Numbered from the stretch's first letter, positions 34,301-47,143 are shown. The stretch: DNA of 64,000 nt from Hormiphora californensis (GCA_020137815.1 CM035354.1:1567422-1631421), one strand, 5' to 3'. The notes: generated by a model from the letters alone, not told the origin. Numbers and translations: made by a program.

Positions 34301-36009
34301 CGTTCTGATTTAGAAGGTACAGGCAGGTACAGGCAGGTACAGACAGGTACAGACAGGGAGATTATTTAGATTAACCTATCGATTGAAAGGCCGATTTTTT
34401 TTACAATACGTTGCCTAGCTCGACCCCCTCTTCGCGATGGGTTTAAACAAAATAAGTATTAGACAATTTTGACCGGTGATCTAAGTTTTCACAGTGCACC
34501 GTTTCCGGTGGTTACAGTGCACTGTGAAAACTTAGACCACTGCAAAACACTAGTAATTATAAAGAAAATACCGTTGCAGTGGTATGTGAAAATAGAACAT
34601 TTCTAGTCACACACAGTATAAACATTACGTCACTACACAGTACACGCCCTAACCCTTACTTTCTTCCCTCGCAACTATAGGTCACGTGATCGTCACGTGA
34701 TGGCACCACACCAAATGAGCGTCCTGCATCTGCTTTCCCTTTGCATCTCGATTCTCTCTTCCCTATCGCTCTCTCTCTCTCTCTCTCGCTCTTCTCCTCT
34801 CTCTTCTCACACTCATTCTGGTCTCTCTACTCTCTCTCTTCTCTCTGCTCACACTCATTCTCTTTCCTCCTCTTCTCCTCTCACTCAATCTTATCCGTTC
34901 ACTCAGTTGTTCCAAAATCAATCTAATAAAATTAGATGACTGCTTTACATGCTCTATTAAAACAATAATGTTAAAGATTCTTTCACTTTTAGGCTCGCAG
35001 GCTCGGCCAAAGTACAATACAGAGCTCGCAGGCTCGTCAGTAGTTACACAGCGGGCCTGCAGGCTCGGCAGCTAAGTAAAAGGATCTAACCTCGACCTGT
35101 CGGTCTCGTCATTATTGTTGTATTTAGAACACTCGGCCTTCGGCCCTCGTGCACTAAATAGTAATAGACCATTTTAACCAGTCATCTAATCATATAATAC
35201 GGTAACAAGTTGTAATACCTCAGTGATAGGATATAGTGGGGAGTAGAGTGGCTCATCCTAACTAGAAATGTAGCGGGGGACATTCCATGGAGCTTGCTTT
35301 CCGCTGCTGTTCGTCCAAGTTCTCCAAAGTACCATCTGCAGAGTCAGGAGAGTTAGTGCCGGCAATTAAATACACGCACACTTTTATAGACAAGGTATTA
35401 TTGATTAAAACGGGGGGGGGGACATGTTAATTTTGTTAACTTTGTTAATATTAACATCGAGAAAACAGGTGATTATTAACAAATTAACAAAAGAAAACAA
35501 ACGTTAACAAATGTCATTATGTCATCTAAATCCCCTTTAGCACGTTTTTAGTATTAACATTGTTTTGCGAGCAAAGTTGTTCCTCTGTACGATTTACATA
35601 CCCCTACTACCTCTATTACGGCTTTTCTACCAGCGTTTATTCCATTTTGTAAATGTTAATAACATACTCGCCAACTACCGCCAATTGAAGTCAAATGACA
35701 CTGAATCCACTCTTGCACCCTACAAACTAAATAAGACTCATTTTTACCTTAAAACGAAAAATATCCCAAAAATCAATTTTTCTAAAAAACACACAGGATT
35801 TGTAGCGGCAAATTTTCACTACTACCAAAAAATTGATTTGGGAAAATTTTTCTTTTCACACAGAACGGTGTACATCATTTATTAGTACCACGAATCGATT
35901 ACCAATTTAAAATTACGTTTAAAGTGATATTATACGCTAAATTGAATATTTGAACTTTTGATTTATCGATTTGAGCCAACAAACTATGTAGGGTGGAGGG
36001 TTAGAAGTG
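34301..36009. other. Intergenic region with several simple repeats and a hairpin
   Basis: A 10-base CAGGTACAGG/CAGACAGGTA repeat lies at 34316-34358. A hairpin with arms CTAAGTTTTCACAGTGCAC lies at about 34484-34536. CACGTG motifs occur at 34683-34700 and CT-rich tracts at 34765-34880. Near 35252-35345 (minus) an acceptor CTCTGCAG precedes a short open frame (GTLENLDEQQRKASSMECPP) that could be a stray terminal exon; I cannot tie it to a gene. Confidence 0.4.
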
Positions 36010-39000
36010 GGTCATTCTGTAAAAATGGGGGAAGGGGGTTAAAAAAGGGGGTTTTTGGGGGTGTCTTTTTCTGATAAAATGGGAGGGTTTTAGAAGGGGG
36101 GTCATTTTTCTGATAAAATGGGGGGTTAGAAGTGTTCATTCTATAAAATGGGGGGTTAGAAGGGTCATTCTGAAAAATGGAGGGTTAGAAGTGGTTTTTC
36201 TGATAAAAGGGGGGGGTGGTTGGAGGGTTGAAGGGTTTTCATTCTGATAAAATGGAGGGTTAAAAGGGGGTATTCTGAAAAAAAATGGGGGGTTTAAAAG
36301 TTTTCTTTTGATAAAATGGAGGGTTAGAAGTGTGGTCATTCTGATAAAATGGAGGGTTAGAAGTGTGTCATTCTGATAAAATGGAGGGTTAGAAGTGGGT
36401 CATTCTGATAAAATGGAGGGGTTAGAGTGTGTCATTCTGATAAAATGGAGGGTTAGAAGTGTGTCATTCTGAATAAAATGGAGGGTTAGAAGTGTGGTCA
36501 TTCTGATAAAATGGAGGGTTAGAAGTGTGTCATTCTGATAAAATGGAGGGTTAGAAGTGTGTCATTCTGATAAAATGGAGGGTTAGAAGTGTGTCATTCT
36601 GATAAATGGAGGCTAGTTAGAAGTGTGTCATTCTGATAAAATGGAAGGGTTAGAAGTGTGTCATTCTGATAAAATGGAGGGTTAGAAGTGGTCATTCTGA
36701 TAAAATGGAGGGTTAGAAGTGTGTCATTCTGATAAAATGGAGGGTTAGAAGTGTGTCATTCTGATAAAATGGAGGGTTAGAAGGTGTGGTCATTCTGATA
36801 AAATGGAGGGTTAGAAGTGTGTCATTCTGATAAAATGGAGGGTTAGAAGTGTGTCATTCTGATAAAATGGGAGGGTTAGAAGTGTGTCATTCTGATAAAA
36901 TGGAGGGTTAGAAGTGGGTCATTCTGAATAAAATGGAGGGTTAGAAGTGTGTCATTCTGATAAAATGGAGGGTTAGAAGTGGTCATTCTGATAAAATGGA
37001 GGGTTAGAAGTGTGTCATTCATGATAAAATGGAGGGTTAGAAGTGTGTCATTCTGATAAAATGGAGGGTTAGAAGTGGGTCATTCTGATAAAATGGAGGG
37101 TTAGAAGTGTGTCATTCTGATAAAATGGAGGGTTAGAAGGTGGGTCATTCTGATAAAATGGAGGGTTAGAAGTGGGTCATTCTGATAAAATGGAGGGTTA
37201 GAAGTGTGTCATTCTGATAAAAATGGAGGGTTAGAAGTGGGTCATTCTATAAAATGGAGGGTTAGAAGTGTGTCATTCTGATAAAATGGAGGGTTAGAAG
37301 TGTGTCATTCTGATAAAATGGAGGGGTTAGAAGTGTGTCATTCTGATAAAATGGAGGGTTAGAAGTGTGTCATTCTGATAAAATGGAGGGTTAGAAGTGT
37401 GTCATTCTGAATAAAATGGAGGGTTAGAAGTGTGTCATTCTGATAAAATGGAGGGTTAGAAGGTGTGTCATTCTGATAAAATGGAGGGGTTAGAAGTGTG
37501 TCATTCTGATAAAATGGAGGGTTAGAAGTGTGTCATTCTGATAAAATGGGAGGGTTAGAAGTGTGTCATTCTGATAAAATGGAGGGTTAGAAGTGTGTCA
37601 TTCTGTATCTGATAAAATGGAGGGTAGAAGTGGGGCATTCTGATAAAATGGAGGGTTAAGAAGTGTGTCATTCTGATAAATGGAGGGTTAGAAGTGGGTC
37701 ATCTGATAAATGGAGGTTAGAAGTGTGTCATTCTGATAAAATGGAGGGTTAGGAAGTGTGTCATTCTGATAAAATGGTAGGGTTAGAAGTGGGTCATTCT
37801 GATAAAATGGAGGGTTAGAAGTGGGTCATTCTATAAAAATGGAGGGTAGAAGTGTGTCATTCTGATAAAATGGAGGGTTAGAAGTGTGTCATTCTGATAA
37901 AATGGAGGGTTAGAAGTGGGGTCATTCTGATAAAATGGAGGGTTAGAAGGGTGTCATTCTGATAAAATGGAGGGTTAGAAGTGGGTCATTCTGATAAAAT
38001 GGAGGGTTAGAAGTGGGTCATTCTGATAAAATGGAGGTTAGAAGTGTGTCATTCTGATAAAATGGAGGGTTAGAAGTGTGTCATTCTGATAAAATGGAGG
38101 GTTAGAAGTGGGTCATTCTGATAAAATGGAGGGTTAGAAGTGTGTCATTCTGATAAAATGGAGGGTTAGAAGTGTGTCATTCTGATAAAATGGAGGGTTA
38201 GAAGTGGGTCATTCTGATAAAATGGAGGGTTAGAAGTGGGTCATTCTGATAAAATGGAGGGTTAGAAGTGTGTCATTCTGATAAAATGGAGGGTTAGAAG
38301 TGTGTCATTCTGATAAAATGGAGGGTTAGAAGTGTGTCATTCTGATAAAATGGAGGGTTAGAAGTGTGTCATTCTGATAAAATGGAGGGTTAGAAGTGTG
38401 TCATTCTGATAAAATGGAGGGTTAGAAGTGGGTCATTCTGATAAAATGGAGGGTTAGAAGTGTGTCATTCTGATAAAATGGAGGGTTAGAAGTGTGTCAT
38501 TCTGATAAAATGGAGGGTTAGAAGTGGGTCATTCTGATAAAATGGAGGGTTAGAAGTGGGTCATTCTGATAAAATGGAGGGTTAGAAGTGTGTCATTCTG
38601 ATAAAATGGAGGGTTAGAAGTGTGTCATTCTGATAAAATGGAGGGTTAGAAGTGTGTCATTCTGATAAAATGGAGGGTTAGAAGTGGGTCATTCTGATAA
38701 AATGGAGGGTTAGAAGTGTGTCATTCTGATAAAATGGAGGGTTAGAAGTGGGTCATTCTGATAAAATGGAGGGTTAGAAGTGTGTCATTCTGATAAAATG
38801 GAGGGTTAGAAGTGTGTCATTCTGATAAAATGGAGGGTTAGAAGTGTGTCATTCTGATAAAATGGAGGGTTAGAAGTGGGTCATTCTGATAAAATGGAGG
38901 GTTAGAAGTGGGTCATTCTGATAAAATGGAGGGTTAGAAGTGTGTCATTCTGATAAAATGGAGGGTTAGAAGTGGGTCATTCTGATAAAATGGAGGGTTA

Positions 39001-40895
39001 GAAGTGTGTCATTCTGATAAAATGGAGGGTTAGAAGTGTGTCATTCTGATAAAATGGAGGGTTAGAAGTGGGTCATTCTGATAAAATGGAGGGTTAGAAG
39101 TGTGTCATTCTGATAAAATGGAGGGTTAGAAGTGTGTCATTCTGATAAAATGGAGGGTTAGAAGTGGGTCATTCTGATAAAATGGAGGGTTAGAAGTGTG
39201 TCATTCTGATAAAATGGAGGGTTAGAAGTGTGTCATTCTGATAAAATGGAGGGTTAGAAGTGGGTCATTCTGATAAAATGGAGGGTTAGAAGTGTGTCAT
39301 TCTGATAAAATGGAGGGTTAGAAGTGTGTCATTCTGATAAAATGGAGGGTTAGAAGTGGGTCATTCTGATAAAATGGAGGGTTAGAAGTGGGTCATTCTG
39401 ATAAAATGGAGGGTTAGAAGTGTGTCATTCTGATAAAATGGAGGGTTAGAAGTGGGTCATTCTGATAAAATGGAGGGTTAGAAGTGGGTCATTCTGATAA
39501 AATGGAGGGTTAGAAGTGTGTCATTCTGATAAAATGGAGGGTTAGAAGTGTGTCATTCTGATAAAATGGAGGGTTAGAAGTGGGTCATTCTGATAAAATG
39601 GAGGGTTAGAAGTGGGTCATTCTGATAAAATGGAGGGTTAGAAGTGTGTCATTCTGATAAAATGGAGGGTTAGAAGTGTGTCATTCTGATAAAATGGAGG
39701 GTTAGAAGTGTGTCATTCTGATAAAATGGAGGGTTAGAAGTGTGTCATTCTGATAAAATGGAGGGTTAGAAGGTGGGTCATTCTGATAAAATGGAGGGTT
39801 AGAAGTGTGTCATTCTGATAAAATGGAGGGTTAGAAGTGGGTCATTCTGATAAAATGGAGGGTTAGAAGTGTGTCATTCTGATAAAATGGAGGGTTAGAA
39901 GTGTGTCATTCTGATAAAATGGAGGGTTAGAAGTGTGTCATTCTGATAAAATGGAGGGTTAGAAGTGTGTCATTCTGATAAAATGGAGGGTTAGAAGTGG
40001 GTCATTCTGATAAAATGGAGGGTTAGAAGTGTGTCATTCTGATAAAATGGAGGGTTAGAAGTGTGTCATTCTGATAAAATGGAGGGTTAGAAGTGTGTCA
40101 TTCTGATAAAATGGAGGGTTAGAAGTGTGTCATTCTGATAAAATGGAGGGTTAGAAGTGGGTCATTCTGATAAAATGGAGGGTTAGAAGTGTGTCATTCT
40201 GATAAAATGGAGGGTTAGAAGTGTGTCATTCTGATAAAATGGAGGGTTAGAAGTGGGTCATTCTGATAAAATGGAGGGTTAGAAGTGGGTCATTCTGATA
40301 AAATGGAGGGTTAGAAGTTTGTCATTCTGATAAAATGGAGGGTTAGAAGTGTGTCATTCTGATAAAATGGAGGGTTAGAAGTGGGTCATTCTGATAAAAT
40401 GGAGGGTTAGAAGTGGGTCATTCTGATAAAATAGAGGGTTAGAAGTGGGTCATTCTGATAAAATGGAGGGTTAGAAGTGTGTCATTCTGATAAAATGGAG
40501 GGTTAGAAGTGGGTCATTCTGATAAAATGGAGGGTTAGAAGTGGGTCATTCTGATAAAATGGAGGGTTAGAAGTGTGTCATTCTGATAAAATGGAGGGTT
40601 AGAAGTGTGTCATTCTGATAAAATGGAGGGTTAGAAGTGGGTCATTCTGATAAAATGGAGGGTTAGAAGTGGGTCATTCTGATAAAATGGAGGGTTAGAA
40701 GTGTGTCATTATGATAAAATGGAGGGTTAGAAACGGGTCATTCTGATAAAATGGAGGGTTAGAAGTGTGTCATTCTGATAAAATGAAGGGTTAGAAGTGG
40801 GTCATTCTGATAAAATGGAGAGTTAGAAGTGTCATTCTGATAAAATGGAGGGTTAGGAGCGTGTCATTCTGATAAAATGGAGGGTTAGAAACGGG
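36010..40895. repeat. 4.9 kb satellite array, 32-bp unit
   Basis: About 150 head-to-tail copies of a 32-base unit starting GATAAAATGGAGGGTTAGAA. One position toggles between T and G (GTGTGTC or GTGGGTC), giving two unit types mixed along the array. The left part (36010-37900) has many single-base indels and partial units, while the right part is almost perfectly regular until its last few degenerate copies near 40700-40895. Each unit contains GGGTTAG, which includes a telomere-type hexamer. No reading frame is meaningful here. Confidence 0.97.
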
Positions 40896-41029
40896 TGCTA
40901 AGCCAGGATTAGAGAGAATCTGTTAATTCTAAAAATTGTTAAATTAAATAGGTATGGCATAAATCACAAAATCAACTCAAGTACTATAATATAAATCAAA
41001 ACTACAATAATCAACTAACTAAACAAAAT

Positions 41030-42640
41030 TCAAAACTTTACAAAATGCTTTTTAAACTGTTCAATATTCTGTTTAAACAGCAAGGAAACAGCGACAGTGT
41101 TAACCATAAACAGGTCACCATCTGAAGATTTACCAACCAAGAACCTACTGTTAATCCCATCAAATGTCCTGGCCACTGAGAGATTGGAGCCCGGGCACCA
41201 CAGCACCACCCTTGAAATATAAATCTCCGTCCCGTTATAATAATCATTCTCCGTCCTGGAGTGCAGGATGACAAGGCCATAACCACAATCAACCGTGTCC
41301 GTGAAAGTTCCGAGAAAACCATTGGAGTTGAACATGTCAGATATTACAATCCTGCGAAGAATATCAAGTGATTCTGAATATTCAACAAGATCTGGTGCTA
41401 AGTTATCATAATAGACGTATATTCGGTCTTCACCGGTCGGTAGAGCAACAGTGAAGAGTGCCCCTACCCACGCGTACGATACTAATCCATCTCGCGATAC
41501 TAATCCATCTCGTCTAGTAACGATAGGATCAACATGGTAACAGTTGATATCAGATGAAGTGTAATCAGCAACCACACACCTCCCACCCTCCCCACAAGAT
41601 GAACAGGAATGATCTTTATCCCTGATCCCGTCACTCAGTATCGCTTGCTTCACAAAGGTAGCACCCGGGTGGATACCTTCCGTCACGACAACAAGTTCTT
41701 TCAGCCCAGTTTTCCGGTTGCTCAGAAGCAACTCATTCCGTTCTAGTAGCGGTATATCAAAATGTACCCGCTTGCTCTCTCCGGTTACTATAGAAACAAT
41801 GCATGCAGTTGTTGATTCGTCGCTGTTGCCACAGTACAAGACTGTTTCTCCCCCTAAAAACCACACTCGTGGCCAGAGGGTGTCAGTATCCTTCCGTTTG
41901 AATTTGATCTTGTTAACCACCTCAAAACTGGGTACACTGAACACCAGGATCCAATTGTAGTCAAGTCCATCACGATATGTGGCTATCAGGTAGTTCTCTA
42001 ACGGGTCAAAGAACATGTTATAAATTACACCTACATCATCAACATCTCGAACAGGGTGTGAGTGTAGGATCTTCACAGCAAAGTTGTCATTGACAAAAGA
42101 GACAGCCAGCTCGAACCGGTCCTTTTGGTCCGTGAAAGCCATAAATTTACCCGACGGGGACATTGCAAAGTCCTCAAATTCCGGGAACATATCTTTCTGA
42201 ACCAGATCTTTGGACGATGGAAATGGAATTGTTTTGAACCCAGAGAACACCCTGAAATCCTGTCGATAGGAACCAGTACAGGGCGCATAGATTTCACTGC
42301 CATTACTAAAATGTATCTGTAGTAACTTTTTGTAGAATGCTTCTCCTGTAAGAGAGGATTCCGTTAGCAGTTACCCCGGTGTCCCAAAGTGAGGAATACA
42401 GCTGCCAGTTGCCTAGGTATAATGTTGTCTAACGCTAATTTATCTACAACTACAAACGTGTCCTGGTCCTATGATACCCTGTGGGCCGTGATGATGATAC
42501 TGACCCTGAAAGAGGTTGTTCCACGCCCTACATACAACTGCACACTCCCATAGGTCAGCCAGGTCCGTGGTGTACAACAGAATCTGCTCAATTAGCTCGG
42601 GAGGAAGTACAGAAAACGCTCCCTCATCTTGCCCAGTCAT
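41030..42640 (-). CDS. F-box protein with a large C-terminal domain
   Basis: Two exons, 42640-42505 and 42345-41030, join in phase (G|GA) across a 159-base intron to give 483 residues. Exon 1 encodes an F-box (about residues 10-46: LPPELIEQILLYTTDLADLW, then VCRAWNNLF), which would bind SKP1 in an SCF ubiquitin ligase. The remaining 440 residues hold repeated strand-rich segments (KFMAFTDQKDRFELAVSF, NYLIATYRDGLDYNWILVFS, RIYVYYDNLAPDLVEY), suggesting a beta-propeller that may present the substrate. I do not recognise the specific family member. Weak local duplication is visible (DGLVSRDGLVS). The 32-bp satellite ends about 140 bases beyond the stop. Confidence 0.8.
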
Positions 42641-42922
42641 TTCCTAAATTGTTCTTCAAATAACACTTGAATTCATGGAGAGCAATGGCTGCTGATGGGA
42701 CGGGTGGGGCCCTCGTAACGGGGGTGCATCATGCATGAGGGAAACGCAGCGCAGGGAACCGTTAAAACCTGAGTGTGTGCGAGGCTAGGTTTTGTCCAGT
42801 GTATCAAGGACACACTTTTTGTTGCGAGAACAGGGAGAAAACTGAAAACAAAACGGTGACTTTCGTAAAAAATGACTGCGAAATTTGAACAAGGAAAATT
42901 TTTCCCAATAAGGAACCATAAT

Positions 42923-43280
42923 AAAGTTCAAGAGCGCACCCCATCCAAGAGCGTACCACCTCCAAAAGACACCACTCCAAGAGCGCACCACATCAAAGAG
43001 AGCTCCCCGTCCAGAAGATACCGCGCGCAGGGGACACCACGCGCAGAAGAGACCGCACGCGCAAATACAACGCCGCGCTGGTCTCTTCTGCGCGTGGTGT
43101 CCCCTGCGCGTGGTATCTTCTGGATGGGGAGCTCTCTTTGATGTGGTGCGCTCTTGAAGTGGTGTCTTCTGGAGGTGGTGCGCTCTTGGATGTGGTCTCT
43201 TTTGGGTGTGGTGCGCTCTCAGGTGTGGTCTCTCTTTGATCGGGTACGCTCTTGGGTGCTCTTGGAGGCTCTTGAACTTT
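42923..43280. mobile_element. Hairpin element nested in the left arm
   Basis: AAAGTTCAAGAGCGCACC-type ends flank a strongly self-complementary 358-base block, with a central stem covering about 43005-43140 (AGAAGATACCGCGCGCAGGG side). The right arm of the host fold-back reads straight from GGAACCATA into ATCAGGG and lacks the block. The insertion therefore post-dates the palindrome. Confidence 0.75.
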
Positions 43281-44099
43281 ATTATCAGGGTGTGAACTGC
43301 ATGTCGTGTTTGCTAGTCGCGAGCGCGCTCGCGAGACAAGCAAACACGTCAAGGTTCATTAACAAGCATGCTGCTCAGTCATTTTAGATTTAATACACAA
43401 TGTAAGGATACCATGTAATAGGTGAGACTCTTGCCGTCACCCTCGTTCAAGTCCCGTGAAAAACGGAGCAGTACACGCAAACTGATGCCCATTTTCCTCG
43501 CGTGACCCCGATTCAGCAGTTTGAGACACCAACTCTTTAGGGGGCCATATCTCAGGAACCAGACAAGATAGGAAAAATCGCCGTCTAACGAGGCGTACAG
43601 TTTTTAATCTAGTTTACCACTGTACCGGCCGTTTCACTCTCCGACCTAAAACAAAAATCGCAACCCCACAAAACTTCAAAATAATGAAATTCGCATCTCG
43701 CATGTCGTGTTGCATGTCGTGTTGCATGTCGTGTCATGTTATTGACGCGCTCGCGTTCAACTCTCACACAGCAGCTGCAGAACATGGCGGGAAACATCGA
43801 GGAGTAGAGAGAGGGTCGGTGCCGAATCGAATATTTCTCGATCTTGATTTACTCCATCTCTCAGCTATCCTACCCCTCATCTACTCCATCTTTCAGCTAC
43901 CCAACCCCTTATCTAGTCCATCTCTCAGCTACCCTACTCCCCATCTACTCCATCTCTCAGCTTCCCTATTAGGGAAGCATAGAGATGGAAACGATTAGGG
44001 GTAGGGAATCCCTATCCATAATCGTTTCCATCTCTATGCTTCCCTAGCCCTCATCAACTCCAACTTTCAGCTACCCTACCCCTAATCTAGTCCATCTCT

Positions 44100-45740
44100 C
44101 CGCTACCCTACTCCTCATCTACTCCATCTCTCAGCTACCCTACCTCCCATTTACTCCATCTCTCAGCTTACTTACCTCCCATTTACTCCATCTCTCAGCT
44201 TCCCTACCTCCCATTTACTCCATCCCTCAGCTTCCCTACCTGCCATTTACTCCATATCTCAGCTACCCTACCACCCATTTACTCCATCTCTCAGCTACCC
44301 TACCTCCCATTTACTCCATCTCTCAGCTTACTTACCTCCCATTTACTCCATCTCTCAGCTTCCCTACCTCCCATTTACTCCATCCCTCAGCTTCCCTACC
44401 TGCCATTTACTCCATTTCTCAGCTTCCCTACCACCCATTTACTCCATCTCTCAGCTACCCTACCTCCCATTTACTCCATCTCTCAGCTTCCCTACCTCTC
44501 ATTTACTCCATCTCTCAGGGGTAGGAATGTTAGGATAAATGAGAGATGGAGTAAATGGTAGGTAAGGAAGCTGAGAGATGGAGTAAATGGGAGGTAGGGA
44601 AGCTGAGAGATGGAGTAAATGGGAGGTAGGGCAGCTGAGAGATGGAGTAAATGGGAGGTAGGGAAGCTGAGAGATGGAGTATGTATGGGAGGTAAGGAAG
44701 CTGAGAGATGGAGTAAATGGGAGGTAGGGAAGCTGAGAGATGGAGTAAATGAGGGGTAAGGAAGCTGAGAGATGGAGTAAATGAGAGGTAGGGAAGGTAA
44801 GAGATGGAGTAAATGGGAGGTAGGGAAGCTGAGAGATGGAGTAAATGGGAGGTAGGGAAGGTAAGCGATGGAGTAAATGGGAGGTAGGGAAGCTGAGAGA
44901 TGGAGTAAATGGGAGGTAGGGAAGCTGAGAGATGAAGTAAATGGGAGGTAGGGTAGCTGAAAGATGGAGTAAATAGGAGGTAGGGAAGCTGAGAGATGGA
45001 GTAAATGGGAGGTAGGGAAGGTAAGCGATGGAGTAAATGGGAGGTAGGGAAGCTGAGAGATGGAGTAAATGGGAGGTAGGGAAGCTGAGAGATGAAGTAA
45101 ATGGGAGGTAGGGTAGCTGAGAGATGGAGTAAATGGGAGGTAGGGAAGCTGAGAGATGGAGTAAATGGGAGGTAGGCAAGCTGAGGGATGGAGTAAATGG
45201 GAGGTAGGGAAGCTGAGAGATGGAGTAAATGGGAGGTAGGGTAGCTGAGAGATGGAGTGAATGGGAGGTAGGGTAGCTGAGAGATGGAGTAAATGGGAGG
45301 TAGGGATGGAGTAAATGGGAGGTAGGGAAGCTGAGAGATGGAGTAAATGGGAGGTAGAGAAGCTGAGAGATGGAGTAAATGGGAGGTAGGGTAGCTGAGA
45401 GATGGAGTGAATGGGAGGTAGGGTAGCTGAGAGATGGAGTAAATGGGAGGTAGGGAAGCTGAGAGATGGAGTAAATGGGAGGTAGGGAAGCTGAGAGATG
45501 GAGTAAATGGGAGGTAAGTAAGCTGAGAGATGGAGTAAATGGGAGGTAGGGTAGCTGAGAGATGGAGTAAATGGCAGGTAGGGAAGCTGAGATATGGAGT
45601 AAATGGGAGGTAGGTAAGCTGAGAGATGGAGTAAATGGGAGGTAGGGAAGCTGAGAGATGGAGTAAATGGGAGGTAGGGTAGCTGAGAGATGGAGTAAAT
45701 GGGAGGTAGGGTAGCTGAGAGATGGAGTAGATGAGGAGTA
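44100..45740. repeat. Inverted 32-bp satellite inside the fold-back
   Basis: The unit reads GAGAGATGGAGTAAATGGGA and continues GGTAGGGAAGCT. About 13 copies run in one orientation up to 44520 and about 37 in the other orientation afterwards, so the two sides have expanded unequally. The 226-residue frame across it is a repeat translation. Confidence 0.95.
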
Positions 45741-46752
45741 GGGTAGCGGAGAGATGGACTAGATTAGGGGTAGGGTAGCTGAAAGATGGAGTTGATGAGG
45801 GCTAGGGAAGCATAGAGATGGAAACGATTATGGATAGGGATTCCCTACCCCTAATCGTTTCCATCTCTATGCTTCCCTAATAGGGAAGCTGAGAGATGGA
45901 GTAAATGAGGAGTAGGGTAGCTGAGAGATGGACTAGATAAAGGGTTGGGTAGCTGAAAGATGGAGTAGATGAGGGGTATGGTAGCTGAAAGATGGAGTAG
46001 ATGAGGGGTAGGGTAGCTGAGAGATCGAGTTGATGAGGGGTAGGATAGCTGAGAGATGGAGTAGATCAAGATCGAGAAATATTTGATTCGGCACCGACCC
46101 TCTCTCTACTCCTCGATGTTTCCCGCCATGTTCTGCAGCTGCTGTGTGAGAGTTGAACGCGAGCGCGTCAATAACATGACACGACATGCAACACGACATG
46201 CAAGATGCGAATTTCATTATTTTGAAGTTTTGTGGGGTTGCGATTTTTGTTTTAGGTCGGAGAGTGAAACGGCCGGTACAGTGGTAAACTAGATTAAAAA
46301 CTGTACGCCTCGTTAGACGGCGATTTTTCCTATCTTGTCTGGTTCCTGAGATATGGCCCCCTAAAGAGTTGGTGTCTCAAACTGCTGAATCGGGGTCACG
46401 CGAGGAAAATGGGCATCAGTTTGCGTGTACTGCTCCGTTTTTCACGGGACTTGAACGAGGGTGACGGCAAGAGTCTCACCTATTACATGGTATCCTTACA
46501 TTGTGTATTAAATCTAAAATGACTGAGCAGCATGCTTGTTAATGAACCTTGACGTGTTTGCTTGTCTCGCGAGCGCGCTCGCGACTAGCAAACACGACAT
46601 GCAGTTCACACCCTGATTATGGTTCCTTATTTTTCAAAAACCAGGAGCAGCTCGGACACATAAAGTCCGTTTCAAGCGACTTGACCCGTAATTCTTGGAA
46701 TTTGGCGCATTGCGCGTGTATTTACAAAGGGGAAATCCTGAATTTCCAGGAT

Positions 46753-46973
46753 AGTGGAAGCTCTTACGGTATTTCCCACGCCCCGTGGGAAGTTTTTGAC
46801 CGTGGGAAAGTTTTCAAACCGTGGGAAAAGAGAGATACATACAATAACATACAAAAAATAATTATTTTTTTTAAAGTTATTGTATGTATCTCTCTTTTCC
46901 CACGGTTTGAAAACTTTCCCACGGTCAAAAACTTTCCCACGGGGCGTGGGAAATACCGTAAGAGCTTCCACTA
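46753..46973. mobile_element. 220-bp hairpin element
   Basis: Arms of about 105 bases with few differences (TAGTGGAAGCTCTTACGGTA outward, CCCACGGTTTGAAAACTTTC inward) surround an AT-rich loop. Repeated GTGGGAAA words lie inside the arms. Confidence 0.85.
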
Positions 46974-46993
46974 GGAATCTCAGGTCAAGTCAA

Positions 46994-47143
46994 GTCGGAT
47001 TTTTTGAAGTTGTCACCCCAAAATGACCGCGCATGTGAAATTTATCAATTTTGACGCGCACACCACACGTTAACATGTGATGTGACGCGCAAAAACATTC
47101 CGCGCACGAGAAGGGGGGTGACAACTTCAAAAAATCCGACTTT
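46994..47143. mobile_element. 150-bp hairpin element
   Basis: GTCGGATTTTTTGAAGTTGT at the left pairs with its reverse complement ending at 47143; CACCCC and GGGGTG extend the stem. An 18-base copy of the right end recurs at 50999-51016. Confidence 0.75.

Larger units (their letters stand above)
42907..46631. mobile_element. 3.7 kb fold-back element with internal satellite
   Basis: The outer arms pair as reverse complements: AATAAGGAACCATA at 42907 with its complement ending at 46631, then about 43282-44100 with 45740-46618. Landmarks in both arms are CGCGAGCGCGCTCGCG and ATGACTGAGCAGCATGC. The middle is a 32-base satellite that flips orientation near 44520. A small hairpin (43971-44045) is mirrored at about 45805-45885. 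Mirrored open frames such as the one beginning MKFAS occur in both arms and are not credible genes. Confidence 0.85.

Noticed and set aside
35252-35345. Possible terminal exon on the minus strand
   Set aside because: An acceptor and short frame exist, but the sequence upstream in gene sense leads into the satellite and no partner exon was seen.
36010-40895. CRISPR-like array
   Set aside because: The units are contiguous 32-base repeats without unique spacers, and the surrounding genes are eukaryotic.
44499-45179. 226-residue minus-strand open frame (PTSHLLHLSASLPPIYSI type repeats)
   Set aside because: It is a translation of the 32-base satellite. The period is not a multiple of three and the repeat is free of stops in several frames, so openness carries no meaning.
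43684-46217. Paired frames beginning MKFAS in both fold-back arms
   Set aside because: Duplicated only because the arms are inverted repeats; they run into the satellite and show no domain.
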